Shown here in pieces: positions 22,756 to 34,600 of a stretch of 64,000 bases of DNA. A program made the translations under genes and the position numbers. This DNA comes from Pyronema omphalodes. Its lineage: Eukaryota; Ascomycota; Pezizomycetes; Pezizales; Pyronemataceae. Location: the NCBI GenBank assembly GCA_024516155.1, contig JAJJXM010000010.1:868001-932000 (forward strand), given 5' to 3'. Numbering within the stretch: position 1 is the first letter of the stretch; each line of letters begins with the position of its first letter. The notes beneath the pieces were generated by a model. The model saw only the letters and a list, made by a program, of their open reading frames with translations, searched no databases and was not told the DNA's origin.

Positions 22756-25259
22756 ATGGCGACTGCAACATCCGCGGAAGATACGCTCGCTCCACTTTTC
22801 GCGGCTCTAGGCCTCGGCCCTAAAGCTTTGAAGGAGGCTACTCTCAACAAGAAGGTCGCTGCTACTTGGGAGGAGGTTTTGAAGGAGGGTGGTGTCAATG
22901 AATCTACGGCTGCTGTTGATCCTAAGGCTGGAACTGCTCTTACTGAGCTAGTGGCGGCAACTGCGAAGGGAGATGGAAACCTTGCTGGAAAGAGAGAGTT
23001 TATTGTAAAACAGATCTTGGACGGAAAGATTAAGACTAAACCCCAGGTTGCAGAGGCAGTGAAGTACTGCAGAGAGAACAAGGATAAGGAGGTGGATGAG
23101 GAGTTTGTGAAGGGATTTGAGAAGGAGTGTGGTGTTGGTGGGTTCTCCTGAGCTGTGCTTGTTGAGAGTGTAAGCTAATCAGTTGTGAACAAATAGGAAT
23201 TGAGTTCACTGCGGAATCCCTCACTGCGGCAGTTACGGAATACATCGAGAAGGTCAAGGAAGATATTTTGGAACAGCGCTACAAGGGACTCCCTGCAACT
23301 TTGGTTGCCATCAAGAACACTGCTCTTAAGTGGGCACCAGCAGGTGATTTGAAGAAGGAGATCGATGCTGCATACCTCAAGCTCTTGGGACCTAAGGACG
23401 AGCGTGATGCGCCACCCAAGAAGGCACCCAAGGCTGCTGCTGCTCCCGCCGCTGCTCAGAAGGAGAAGGTTGAGGAGAAGGAGGCTACCCAGGAGGTTTC
23501 AAAGGACCAGATGTTTGTAACTGGATTCTTGGCTGGTCTTCACAAGCCTGGTGGAAACGAGCAGATTATCCCTGCGAGAATGGAGGAGCACCTAAAAGCT
23601 ACTGGTGGACGGGTTTTCACTCGTTTCCCCCCCGAGCCCAATGGATACCTTCACATCGGTCACTCGAAGGCAATTGCCATCAACTTTGGATATGCGAGAT
23701 ACCATGGTGGAGAGTGTTACCTCAGATATGACGACACCAACCCTGAGTCCGAGGAGGAGAGATACATTATCGCTATCAGAGAGATTATTGAGTGGTTAGG
23801 TTTCAAGCCTTTCAAGATCACTCATGCTTCCGACCACTTTGATCGTCTTTACGAGCTTGCTGAGGAGCTTATCAAGAGAGACAAGGGATACGTTTGCCAC
23901 TGTACTGCAGAGGAGGTCAACGCCCAGAGAGGAGGAAAGGACAACCGTGGCCCTCGTTTCGAGTGCAAGCACCGTAACCGCCCTATCGAGGAGTCTCTTG
24001 CGGAGTTCCGTGCTATGAGAGACGGAAAGTACCAGCCCAAGGAGGCCATGCTCCGTATGAAGCAGGATATTCTTGGATCTGGTAACCCCCAGATGTGGGA
24101 CTTGACCGCATACCGTGTCTTGACTGCCCCTCACCCTCAGACTGGTGACAAGTGGAAGATCTACCCCACCTACGACTTCACCCACTGTCTTTGCGATTCT
24201 TTCGAAAACATCTCTCACTCCCTTTGTACCACTGAGTTCATTAACTCCCGTGAGTCTTACGACTGGCTCTGCAATGCTCTCGAGATCTACCGTCCCCAGC
24301 AGCGCGAATACGGTCGTCTTAACTTGACCGGAACCATCATGTCCAAGCGCAAGATCATGAAGCTTGTCGATGGAGGCTATGTCCGTGGCTGGGACGATCC
24401 TCGTCTCTACACTCTCGTTGCCATCCGCCGCCGTGGTATTCCCCCCGGAGCTATCCTCTCCTTCGTCAACGAGCTTGGAGTCACCACCACCCACTCAAAC
24501 ATCCAGATTAAGCGTTTCGAGCAGACCGTCCGTCGCTACCTCGAGGAGTCCGTTCCCCGCTTGATGATGATCCTTGACCCCCTCCGTATCCGCATTGAAA
24601 ACCTCCCCGCAGACCATTACGAGGAGTTCGATGTTCCTTTCTTCAAGCCCAACGACACCAAGATGGGAACCCACAAGCTCCCCTTTACTAGAATCATCTA
24701 CATTGACCGCTCTGACTTCCGTGAGACGGACTCCAAGGACTACTTCCGTCTTGCACCTGGCAAGTCAGTTGGTTTATTGAAGGTTCCCCACACCATCCGT
24801 TGCACAGCCTTCTCCAAGAACGGCGACGGAAAAATTATCGAGGTAGTCTGTCACTATGAGAACGATGTTCCATTCAAGAAGCCCAAGACCTACATCCAGT
24901 GGATTGCCGAGGCTCCTCAGGCAGGATCTCCAGTCCCTGTTGAAGTCCGTCAGACAAACCAGTTATTCAAGAGCGAGAACCCTAATGACAACCCCGATGG
25001 TTTCTTGGCTGATATCAACCCTGATTCCGAGGAAGTTTTCAAGAATGCGATTATTGAAAACGGTATTCATGAGATTAGAAGAAGAGCCCCTTGGCCTGAA
25101 CAGGAGGGCGAGAAGGATAAGTCGAAGATTGGACCGGAGTCCGTTCGCTTCCAGGCCCTGCGTGTGGCTTACTTTGCTATGGACTCGGACTCCACCGAGG
25201 ATAAGATTGTGTTGAACAGAATTGTTACTTTGAAGGAGGATGCTGGAAAGAGTGCTTAG
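22756..25259 (+). CDS. GLN4: Cytosolic glutaminyl-tRNA synthetase
   Basis: Two exons, 22756..23137 and 23197..25259. The 59-nt intron (GTGGGT..AATAG) splits a Gly codon, and the total is 814 residues. The first ~190 residues are the eukaryote-specific N-terminal domain, joined by a Lys/Ala-rich linker (KKAPKAAAAPAAAQKEK). The class I catalytic core starts at RVFTRFPPEPNGYLHIGHSKA (HIGH at ~280-283). It continues with YDDTNPESEEERYI and the KMSKS-equivalent IMSKRK near residue 509. The anticodon-binding beta-barrels follow, with RSDFRETDSKDYFRLAPGKSVGLL. It charges tRNA-Gln with glutamine in the cytosol. The length matches yeast Gln4 (809). It is convergent with PheRS alpha. Confidence 0.97.
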
Positions 25260-25772
25260 ATGATAGGGAGTTTATTGTGTTAGGGAGGATGGAGTTTGGT
25301 TGATCGGTTGGTTGGTTGATAGGTTGGATTTTTTTTTTTACCGCGGGTTTAAAGCGAAGAATAGTTTGTTAGGTGCGTTTAAATGAGAATGATTTCGCAG
25401 TTATGTAGTGCTAGGTTAGGCATGAACTTTATTTACGAATGATTATTTATGAGGTTCCATAATTTCGAGTGATACAATTTTCGAGTGATTACAACCCTAC
25501 CTATGTACATATCAACAATTTTTTTTTTCTTTTATTGGAATCACATATGAAGTTTACAAGAAATTCCATTCGCTGTTGATATTGCTATTGCCTTTTTTTT
25601 CCACAAACAAACAAAGAAAAAAAAAACAATTAATTCTACTTCCATCTTCCCCCATTTTTTGGATCCACACCATGATTTTTTGTTCTAAATATATCAAACC
25701 ATCAACATCCACATCAACATCATGATCATGATCATCTAACACTCTACCTTTTTCTACCTTTTTTTTTCTTTC
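25260..25772. other. Convergent 3' flanks of GlnRS and PheRS alpha
   Basis: 513 bp, AT-rich with A/T runs and an imperfect atc/cat-aac trinucleotide-rich patch at 25696-25738. It holds both 3' UTRs. No gene was recognised. Confidence 0.5.
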
Positions 25773-27453
25773 TTACTCTCTATCCAATCTCACCGCAGCA
25801 TTGTTCTCAATGAAGTTAAGGTCGACCTTATGACCCAACAATTCTCTAATGTTGGAGACCTTATATCTAATCATAGTAGGTCTTTCCAAACTCAAACCCC
25901 AACCATAGACTCTTAGATCCTTAGGTAATCCCATACTTTCCAACATTTCGGGTCTAAACATTCCAGAATTACCAATTTCAACCCATTTGTTTAAGCCGGC
26001 ATGGAATCCGAAGATTTCCATAGAAGGTTCAGTGTATGGGTTGTAAGCAGGTTTAAAACGTAAATCATGCACACCCATTTTCTTGAAGAATTCCTGCATG
26101 AAGGCGATTAAACCTCCAAGAGTCAAGCCGTAATCAGCAATAACTCCTTCAACCTGATGGAACTCGGCCAAGTGAGTAGCGTCGACGGTTTCATTACGGA
26201 AGACTCGGTCGATGGAGAAGTATCGAGCGGGTTTTGGGTCCTTTGCTAGTTTGTGGAGCATATTGGCGGAGATGGCGGTGGTGTGGGTACGCAGGACAAG
26301 ACGGAGGGATTCCTCGGCTTTCCAGGGGTAGCGGTAACCAACGGATCCGTATTTACCACTCTCGTGAACCTCGTGGACGTTGTTCCAGTACTCGGTTAGT
26401 TCTTCGCCGGTTTCGTCATCGCGGGGTTTGTCGGCTACACAGGGATCGGAAATGTAGAAGGTGTCTTGAAGATCACGGGCGGGATGCTGTTGAGGAACGA
26501 AAAGGGTGTCGAAGTTCCAGAAACCAGATTCGACGAAACGACTAGTAGGCATCTCTGTGAATCCCATCTCGAAGAAGATGTTGCGGAACTCGTGGCGGAC
26601 TTTGTTTAAAGGGTGGAGAGCACCGGATGGGGTGTGGGCTCCGAGAGCGGCGAAGTTGTAGGGCTTGAAGGACTTTTCTTTCCATGCTCCGCTATTTTGG
26701 GGGTTAGAAAAAATTATCGCGCTGGTGAAGTGATAGAGAAAGAGGGTGAATTACCTGGCAAGCATCTCAGCGGTAAGGTCGGTCTCCTCCTTTACAATGG
26801 TAAGCGCAAATTTGGCTCCCTTGTTGATCTTGAAGCTGATACGCTTCTGCATCAAGACAAGCTTGCGCTTCTTCAAGTCGGCGAGGATCTTAGCATCGGG
26901 GAAAGTCTGGGTGTCCTTGATAACCTGGAGCTGTTCACGAGTTACGTCTTTAATAGAAGCTGCCTATTACCGTCAGTTTCCACAACTCTGAAGACTTCAT
27001 AGCACCCCTCTTTAGAAATGCGCATACCTTCTTAACAAGCTTATCACCATCCTTCGCAATCCATCCCTCCTTGAAAGCCTTTCCCTGACCAACCTTCGCA
27101 GAAGCCGCACCAACAACTTTCTATAACCCCGATCAGCACAATGCCTCTCCAAATCTATCGCGCCAACTCACAGCTAGATCCGAGATCTTAAGGCCATCAA
27201 GCGCCTCACAAACCGCCTTGTAAACCTTTGCCTCATGCGAACCGTCTTGCACGATTCCGGCAGCCTCCTCGGTCAAAACCGCAACCTCCTGGTCCAAGGT
27301 TTCATAGGTGACCATTTCCCTGCTCTTAAGCGAGTCGAGAGCGCCCTTTAGGACGGTGGATTCGACATCGGGGAAGGCGACGTTGGACGCGAGAGGAAGT
27401 GAAGAGGCGTCGTTAAGTGCTTGTAGCACTGTCGTGGGAAGATCGGAGGCCAT
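25773..27453 (-). CDS. FRS2: Cytosolic phenylalanyl-tRNA synthetase alpha subunit
   Basis: Four exons: 27453..27172, 27120..27028, 26963..26755 and 26691..25773, total 500 residues, near yeast Frs2 (503). Splices are GTGAGT..ATAG, GTATGC..ATAG and GTAATT..ATAG. The frame is kept across all joins, for example [19 protein letters not shown] and [18 protein letters not shown]. The N-terminal winged-helix region ([13 protein letters not shown]...) is followed by the class II core. Motif 1 region is [26 protein letters not shown], with [13 protein letters not shown]; motif 2 is [18 protein letters not shown]; motif 3 is [16 protein letters not shown]. With the beta subunit it forms the alpha2beta2 cytosolic enzyme that charges tRNA-Phe. 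The beta gene is not in the window. Confidence 0.96.
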
Positions 27454-27502
27454 GGTAGGTAGCTTGTGGTGGTTTGGGTGTCGCGGGGTGAGAGGCGCGG
27501 TT

Positions 27503-27531
27503 GGGGGGGGGAGGGGGGGGGGGGGGGGGGG
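27503..27531. repeat. Poly-G run (9 G, A, 19 G)
   Basis: Nine G, one A, then an uninterrupted run of 19 G, ~50 bp upstream of the PheRS alpha ATG on the opposite strand (so C-rich in its promoter/leader). It is part of a window-wide series of long C/G homopolymers. Confidence 0.95.
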
Positions 27532-28204
27532 CTAATTGCGGGGTGATTCGCGATAGCAACCATTGAGTCATTACCCGGAGAGATGCTCATCGATCGTTGA
27601 CCCCCGATAAACCCCATTGAATGACTCTGAAGATAAACACTGCTTTGCTGTACTCGGGTAACGTAGGTAAATTTTGAGAAGTATAAAATAAACACATTTA
27701 ATAATAGTAGAATAGATATAAATAAAATTTTGCCCTGATACAACAACTAGCCTGATCATTGTGGAAGCGCGATGCACAATGTATCACTCGGTATACACTG
27801 ACATGTCGGACTTTCATGCGCCCCCAAAAGCTACAGAAGCACTTGGAGGGTCAAGGATTTTGTAAAAAATACCTCTTTTTATTGTCAAAAATCAAGATTC
27901 GAGTAAGATATACTGCTTAATTCCAACTCTATATACACCTCGTTATAAATAAACCATACTGTGACATTTCAAGAAAATGCACATTTGGTTTGAATACAGC
28001 ATACCATACAATATAGATAAATCACCTTAAAAACAACTTTATTGTACTTATTTACTTTAATAATATATTCTGTATGTCTTCTGTATATTTACAGTTTACA
28101 TTCTGTATATCCTTGTATAACTTTTGGTATTCCCTGCTTACATTCTGTATGTCTTTGTATAACTTTCAATAACTTTTATATATTTTATACAAACCCATCA
28201 ACAT

Positions 28205-28221
28205 CCCCCCCCCCCCCCCCC
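28205..28221. repeat. Poly-C run (17 C)
   Basis: Seventeen uninterrupted C in otherwise AT-rich intergenic DNA. Confidence 0.95.
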
Positions 28222-28437
28222 ACAAATTCCTCACACATTTATTACCATACCATATCTCCATCTCCATCCCATCTTCCTACCCCACCAATCCATCCACCAG
28301 TTACAACGACATCTATTTCTATTTCCATCTCTATCATTTCCAATCCCAGCACAATGAATATTACCACCAAAAACAGACGAATAGGATTGATTATTTCTAC
28401 TAGTACCTGAAGATGGTGGCGCTAGGGAATCTGTTCA

Positions 28438-28496
28438 TAGGAAAAAGAGACGGAAAAGAGACGGAAAAAGAGATGGAAAAAGAGACGGAAAAAGAA
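28438..28496. repeat. (GAAAAAGAGACG)n minisatellite
   Basis: Four to five imperfect 12-13-bp copies of gaaaaagagacg (with one gatg variant), directly after the palindrome-related motif. Confidence 0.8.
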
Positions 28497-28550
28497 AATT
28501 AAAGCAAATGATATACGGTATGTACTATGATATGCAGTATACCTACAATA

Positions 28551-28580
28551 TTAGGATTAGGATTAGGATTAGGATTAGGA
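28551..28580. repeat. (TTAGGA)5 hexamer array
   Basis: Five perfect copies of TTAGGA. It resembles but is not the usual filamentous-fungal telomere unit TTAGGG, and it sits between ordinary genes, so it is an internal simple repeat. Confidence 0.85.
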
Positions 28581-29068
28581 CATTGACGATTGTACGCACT
28601 ATTCACTACGCACTGCACTACACATTACGCACTCCGCACTACGCACTTCGTAGCTCATACCCTACCTACATAATCCAACCCTAATTCACCCTGGCTAGTA
28701 TCTACAGCATGGCTCTCTGGAACATTGGTATATTATCACATATACATATATACATCATGAAGCATAATCATGCACGATAGATAATCGATAGGATAGTATA
28801 GCTTATTCGAAGCATACGAAGCATACGAAGCATAATCGCCTTCCCTTGATATACTATATATATATTTTTTATAGCCTAGAAATTGGACTTAATGTGGATG
28901 TAATTCGTCAGCATTGATATTCCTCTCCTCTCCCCGTCCCCCCCCCCTCCCCCCCGCCCCCACCCCCACATCCACAATATCCACAATATCCACAAAGAAA
29001 CAAAGAAACAATATCCACAAAGAAACCAAGAAAACCAACAACTCAAGAAAATCAAGAAAATCATTTGT

Positions 29069-30120
29069 TTACCCCCTAAATCCATTCTTCATAGTTCTAA
29101 GCTTCTCCATAACCTGCACGGGACCGTTTCCTTGGATACTTTTTGGACCATGTTCATCGGTTGCTTTGATGACGTCTGGGTCTTCTAGCATCATGAAGAC
29201 GTTGTGTTTCTGTATTTGGGTTGTTAGCACCTTCGTAAATACCACTGCCAGTACCACCTGTGCCGGCTGTGCTGCCAACACCGCCAGCACTACCAGCACT
29301 ACCAGCACCCCCCAACACCACCAGCACCCCCCGAACTCACCTTCTCATCCCCAATCGTAAACCGTCCCTGCGTCTGTTTATTCTCCTCACAAAACCCCCT
29401 CAACCTCTTCACCGCCTCATTATTCGGCAGTACAAACTCCGCAAACCTAACATTATCCCTAGTATACTCATGCCCAGGGTAAACCTTCGTATCATCCGGC
29501 AGTTCCGCGAGAGTTTTATTCAACGCCACATTCATTTCCTTCGCCGTACCCTCAAAGAAGCGACCACAGCCTGCAATAAACAATGTATCCCCGGTAAAGA
29601 CAACTCTCTCCATCCCATCCTTATCCCCTTTTTTTTCCTCAATGTAATAACAAATCGAATCCTGCGTATGACAAGGCGTATGCAGCGCCCTAACCTCCAA
29701 CGAACCAATCCGAAAAACTTCACCATCACCAGGAGTTTTCGTCACAAGATGACATTTTTCTCCGGCGATAACAGGGAGACCGGGGTATTTTGATAAGATG
29801 CCGATGTTGCCGTGTTGTGAGTTACCGGCGTGGTCGAAGTGGTGGTGTGTGTTGATGATACCCACGAGTTTGATTCCCCGGTTGGTGGTGAAGTCTTGCA
29901 GGATCGGTAGGACTTCGTCGTCGAAGGCCGGGTCGATTATCATCGCGGAGTGAGTTGCATCTGCATCGTCGATGACCCTAAGGGGGTTAGAAGGGTGGCA
30001 GAGGAAGGCGGGATACGTACAGGTAGGAGTAGTTGTCGCCACGGCCGGTGCCTGCTGGGGTTAGAGAATGGTGAGGTGACATGGTGGGGACGTACGCATG
30101 GGGATACTGTGGATTTGCAT
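29069..30120 (-). CDS. GLO2: Glyoxalase II (hydroxyacylglutathione hydrolase)
   Basis: Four exons: 30120..30096, 30051..30021 (31 nt), 29977..29341 and 29209..29069, total 277 residues. The joined N-terminus reads MQIHSIPM-RTGRGDNYSYL-VIDDADATHSA, the family start. The metallo-beta-lactamase metal site is intact: THHHFDHAG, the HTPCHT histidines, GDTLFIAGCGRFFEG with its bridging Asp, and YPGHEYT. The C-terminal HAGH domain follows (EENKQTQGRFTIGDE, then KHNVFMML). It hydrolyses S-D-lactoylglutathione to D-lactate and glutathione, the last step of methylglyoxal detoxification. The third intron (29340..29210) is repeat-rich (cac/cag trinucleotides) and keeps one frame open, which makes a longer unspliced reading frame look real. 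Introns 1 and 2 are 44 and 43 nt. Confidence 0.95.
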
Positions 30121-31505
30121 TTTGCGCTTGGGGATGAGGGGGAGATGCTGGGGTGGGTTAGATGGGTTTGGTTATGGGTGATGGGGGATACGGACTTTGA
30201 AGAGAGAGGTGGTTCGTGGAGCTCTGACGAGTCTGGTGAGGAGCATGAAATGGTGTTACTGGTGTTTAACCGAGTGATGATGATGGTGGTGGGGTATAGC
30301 TGTGACGTTTTGTGATGTGTAAGTTATGGATTGTACAACTATGTATGGTGCAGCATGCTTTTCTGATTGATTACTTTTTTGATTGAATTAATGGTAGTAC
30401 AGTTGATAAATATTTTTCTGAACCGGTTTATGGTACGTACGGCGACTCCGAGATTTGTAGGTCGGATGTTGTATAGGGTAGGGTATGTAGCTTGTTCTTT
30501 TCTCTGAGAACCTCTTGTTCGCTACGCGGTTGTTGAGGCTTGAGCAATGACGTTACGGGATGCGGGGCTATGGGGGCTCTTCGTAACGTTGGTATATCCG
30601 AGACCATGGATACCCCGGCTATGGGTTATTCTTATCATCACCCAGGACGCCCAACAAGTGTAGATACAAGAGAGACATGAGTTGTTTCGAGTTTTGAGTT
30701 TCGAGAACCCCAGTTTGAATGTGGGGTGTATCGAGAGTGATGAAACTCTGAACGAACCCCGGCTTCGTGATACTACTACTACTGTGGTATCGCTTATTGC
30801 TACGAATTATGAATTATGAATAACCATACACCGATTACCAGCTGAATTTGTCTGCAGATGGTAGAAGGGAATTGATTCAGCTACCGCGGCCGAAAGAATA
30901 AGGCATCTACACTGAGCGCCGAGAGACTTCCCCTTCCCTCCTCTTGTCTCTGATACATCATACTCTCAATTCATCATTCGCTCATGAGGTATCTTTATGC
31001 AGTTCTCGCCTGAGATGGTGCGGCTGGAAGACTGTGTAAAGTAAAACCGCGTCTATATGTATCATGTATGTGTACTATCTCCACAGCTCTGAAATGCAGT
31101 CAGATATAGATTTGTTGTTGGATGATGTTATTCAACAGCGCATCTCAAGTACCAATTACTCACTCGCTCTTAAGTTAGAAGTACTTCTAAGCGGTGGTTG
31201 GCGCAGCAGCGGAAGAATCGTCCGTCGTCGTCGTTGGCCATCGGTGGTTTGTGCGTTACTTCTTCTAGCGTGATTCTTCTAGCTTGCCAGAACACGACTC
31301 TATGTCTCGATCGAGAAAGCCCATCGCAACTCGCTCGTCAAGATTTGCCTGGCGGTTGGCCACCCGCTCCACTTCACCTCAGAACTGTCCAAGTAGAGAA
31401 GTCTCGGGGCTGGGTTGAGATATGTACTTCTTAGCATGGAAATTGGAAATGGGTTGTAAATTGAAATCGAGCGAGACAGGCTTTTAAATCCGATCCCGTC
31501 CCACT

Positions 31506-31525
31506 CCCCCCCCCCCCCCCCCCCC
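31506..31525. repeat. Poly-C run (20 C)
   Basis: Twenty uninterrupted C. Confidence 0.95.
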
Positions 31526-31686
31526 TCTCTTCAGAGCCACGCCACGCCCCTCTCCTCCCAAGAAAACAAAAAAAAAATAATAATAAGGAATTTCAGTCCA
31601 GCCCGCCAGCAACCAGCCCGCCCGCGCCTCTTCAAAAAGCCACGACTCTCCCGCCTTTTACTCTGATTGACTTTGACTGGCCGATT

Positions 31687-31796
31687 CCCCGCGACTCAGT
31701 TCCAGTTCCAGTTCCTATTCCAGTTCAGTTTCTATTCCAGTTCAGTTCCTATTCCAGCTACAGCTCCAATTCCAGCTCCAGCTCCAGTTCCAGTTC
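31687..31796. repeat. Imperfect (CCAGTTCC/CCAGCTCC) minisatellite
   Basis: Repeated ccagttcc, ccagttcagtt(c/t)ctatt and ccagctcc units over ~110 bp, upstream of the Ser/Thr-rich gene. It lies outside any coding frame I can support. Confidence 0.75.
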
Positions 31797-32565
31797 TTCA
31801 CATCCGAGTCCCGTTGTCTCGAACTCTCCTGCACCATCGGAAGTTTAATCCAAATCCCCGTCGTCGCTTCTCATTCGCTTTACCCTCTTCTCAGCTACTG
31901 CTTCGCTCTTTCCTCGCTCGGCTCGTTACACATATAACAATCCTTCGATTAACAGCCGAACAACATCTGGCTCGCACCTTTTCTGCCAGCCCATATTCAT
32001 TTCGGAAGGCGACTGCACCGAGCCTAACCCAGAGGACATTCCCGAACGCCCCATAGCAACCCGGTCCGTCCTAGCACCGACCCAGCAGTCTGGCTCGTCC
32101 CGTATTTTTCCAGTCACTCGATCGAGTTTGCTCAGCCTCGCTGTTTGACTACGAATATCCATACGGCCATTCAAGTTGAATCGACGAGACGACAAAGACA
32201 CCACGCTACGGCTGTTTCCCGAAATATTCTTTTTTTGGTGTAGTACACAAACAAACAAGCCATACAACAGGGGTTCGCCCGAAGCTTTCTCTTCTATCTT
32301 TTCCATTTCGGTCTGGTCCACTGCGCCCACGTCGAATCAGTTTCCTTGATCTGCCACCCACACGTTTTCAGCCCACCGCCCACCACCCAGCCCCACCGCC
32401 GTCCCTGCACGCCAACTTTGGTAGCCTGTTTCTATCTATAAAGAGCTTGCAGTAGAAGTAACGACATCCTGCTTATTCCCAGCGAACTTTCGAACTTTAA
32501 TTTTTACTTCCACCTTTCCACCGTGTCAACAAATCAACATCACAACAACAACAGCAATAACAACA

Positions 32566-33597
32566 ATGGCCGGACCAAAGTCGCTTCTCGTCTTTGCTCT
32601 TCTCGCATTTACGCCCGCTGTTCTCGCCAGCGATGCAGAGGATAGTATCCGTCTAGCCAGGGATGTTCCCGCCGCTGCCGATCTTCACAATGGTCTCCAC
32701 AACTTTGAGCCAAGATATAAGCATGGTGTGTTTCCCGCGGACAGCAATGCCCTGGAGCATATAGCAAGAGAACGGGGGGCTGATGCTGCCCCATTAGTGG
32801 AGATTGCGAAGCGTCAGAATTCAAACGACACGGCGAGTGGTGTACAAGAGACCAGTAGTTCTTCGTCTGCAGAACCACCTGCAACGAGATCTTCCGATTC
32901 TCCTACTCCCACTCCCGAAACTCCCACCGAAACTTCATCTGTGACTCCGCCTACTAGTTCTTCGGCTGCTCCTCCTCCTCCCCCGGAGACTTCCAGCACT
33001 CCTTCGTCTTCTAGCAGCGAGACAAAGCCATCTGCTACTGGTGAGCAACAGCCTTCTGCATCTGTTACCAGTATCATCACAACTGTTGTGAGGACGGTAT
33101 CAAGAGACTCCACTAGTACCATCACACGTACTACTGCAGTCTTACCGACAACTTCTTCGGCTAGTGATGAGCCAAGTTCAAGTGCAAGTGACAGTTCGTC
33201 AAGTTCTAGTGCTGAGCCCCAATCTACAGATTCTTCTCGTACTTCTCAGGAGCAGGAGCCCACTTCTACTAACCAGCCCGAAACCTCACAAACGCCCACT
33301 CCAACCCCTACTCCCACCCCAGATCAAACAACTTCTCGACCTTCCGAGACTGTCATTTTATCCACTTCGCGCCGCACCACCACCGTCGATGGCAGTGAAA
33401 CCACCGTTGTTAGCGTCATCCGTGTCACCTCAACACCTGCCGCGACCGCCGGCAACACCCCCGCTGCCTCTACACCCGGAAGTGGTAGCAACAACACCCT
33501 CCAACCCGGAGGAGCAGCATCCGGAATTTCTTCCAGCCTTTTCAACGTTGTACTCGCTGGTGTTGCCGCTTTGGCTGCCGGTGTTTACTTTGTCTAG
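32566..33597 (+). CDS. Secreted Ser/Thr-rich, probably GPI-anchored cell-surface protein
   Basis: Single exon, 343 residues. An N-terminal signal peptide is clear (MAGPKSLLVFALLAFTPAVLAS, cleavage after about residue 21). Residues 22-85 form a short charged region ending in a dibasic Kex2-type site (AKRQ). Residues ~86-310 are very rich in Ser, Thr and Pro, with repeated TP, SSS and T..TTV patches, typical of an O-mannosylated stalk. The C-terminus has a small-residue stretch (GSGSNNTLQPGGAASG) and then a hydrophobic tail with no charged end (LFNVVLAGVAALAAGVYFV), which fits a GPI attachment signal. No catalytic domain was recognised. It is probably a wall or plasma-membrane mucin-like protein; function is unknown. 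The start follows a CA-rich leader. Confidence 0.8.
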   Translation: MAGPKSLLVFALLAFTPAVLASDAEDSIRLARDVPAAADLHNGLHNFEPRYKHGVFPADSNALEHIARERGADAAPLVEIAKRQNSNDTASGVQETSSSSSAEPPATRSSDSPTPTPETPTETSSVTPPTSSSAAPPPPPETSSTPSSSSSETKPSATGEQQPSASVTSIITTVVRTVSRDSTSTITRTTAVLPTTSSASDEPSSSASDSSSSSSAEPQSTDSSRTSQEQEPTSTNQPETSQTPTPTPTPTPDQTTSRPSETVILSTSRRTTTVDGSETTVVSVIRVTSTPAATAGNTPAASTPGSGSNNTLQPGGAASGISSSLFNVVLAGVAALAAGVYFV

Positions 33598-33712
33598 ATT
33601 ATGTCTAGACAATCTAGATTTTTATTTCACTTTCTATATATCATTGGCGTTTTGATACCATATAGATTATTACCCTTACACCTGATTCGCAAGGCCTAAT
33701 GGTGTAATTTTG

Positions 33713-33733
33713 CCCCCCCCCCCCCCCCCCCCC
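33713..33733. repeat. Poly-C run (21 C)
   Basis: The longest uninterrupted homopolymer in the window, ~115 bp after the stop codon of the Ser/Thr-rich gene. Confidence 0.95.
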
Positions 33734-34251
33734 TTTTTGGTTACGGTTCTTTTTTTTGGTTTTTCAGTTTTTTTGTATTGGTTGGAGTAGGTTTTTGCGG
33801 TTTTTTTTTGGTGCATTATTATGGTTGGAGGCATAACTTTCATGACTTTCTTTGAGGAGTTGTTTTTTTTGGTGAAAAGCTAGATATAGCTAGGATTGAA
33901 GCATGGACGCATGGATGGATGGAGGGATGAAGGGATGCACTTGATGATTATTGATTATTGATTATTGATTGAATGGGAGAATGATTTTTTTATTAATTGA
34001 TTATTGGTCGATTGGTCGATTGATTGATGAGTTGACGGAGGTTATGGAATGAAAGGTTTTAAATTTTTTGAATGCGAATTGATAGGAGGAAATTATAGTA
34101 GTGATATACATATGAGAAATATCATGTAAAGGTAACTGCTGATACACGGCCGTTTTCGAATACCGGGATTGAATTGGTTTAGATTAATATAATGGGATTT
34201 TTGAGAATTGTTCCGGAAAATGTGAGGCTAGGCTGTTTTGTGATGAATTGT

Positions 34252-34288
34252 GGATTTTTGGATTTTTGGATTTTTGGATTTTTGGAAT
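34252..34288. repeat. (GGATTTTTG)4 minisatellite
   Basis: Four near-perfect 9-bp copies of ggatttttg. Confidence 0.85.
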
Positions 34289-34498
34289 TTGGATTTTGGG
34301 GTTCGGGATTCGGGATTGTAGCGGGAATCATAACAAAAAATTCGGATCAGATCGGATCAGATCGGATGCTGGATGCTGGAATCTTTCGGTAGGTATGGGT
34401 ATGGCCCTGGGTATGTATGGGTATGTATAATGGACTATTTATAGATAAGATCCTGTACGTATGTATGTACGTATTGTTTTTTTTTTTCGGGACCAGTG

Positions 34499-34600
34499 GG
34501 GTAGGCTGGGTAGGTTGGGTAGGCTGGGGCTGGGTAGGCTGGGTAGGCTGGGTAGGCTGGGTAGGCTGGGTAGGCTGTGTAGGCTGGCTAGGCTGGGTAG
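34499..34600. repeat. (GGGTAGGCT)n minisatellite, ~11 copies
   Basis: A 9-bp G-rich unit (ggtaggctg) repeated about eleven times with a few variants (ggttgg, gtgtag, ggctag). One strand is G-run rich, so G-quadruplex formation is conceivable. The openings it creates (Gly-Arg-Leu and Leu-Pro-Ser repeats) are artefacts. Confidence 0.85.

Larger units (their letters stand above)
27454..29068. other. 1.6-kb repeat-rich intergenic stretch
   Basis: No gene was found. It contains poly-G at 27513-27531, poly-C at 28205-28221, (GAAAAAGAGACG)n at ~28438-28496, (TTAGGA)5 at 28551-28580, and C-rich tracts at 28938-28970. The single palindrome arm at 28406-28425 is also here. All of it looks non-coding and simple-sequence. 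Confidence 0.6.
30121..32565. other. 2.4-kb intergenic stretch with long C-rich leader of the next gene
   Basis: No gene was found. It has poly-C at 31506-31525 and a ccagttcc/ccagctcc minisatellite-like patch at ~31687-31795. The final ~130 bp are CA-rich (caacaacaacagcaataacaaca) and look like a long 5' leader of the GPI-type gene. Confidence 0.5.

Noticed and set aside
28551..28580. Telomere-like TTAGGA array
   Set aside because: The unit differs from TTAGGG and is internal, flanked by genes on both sides.
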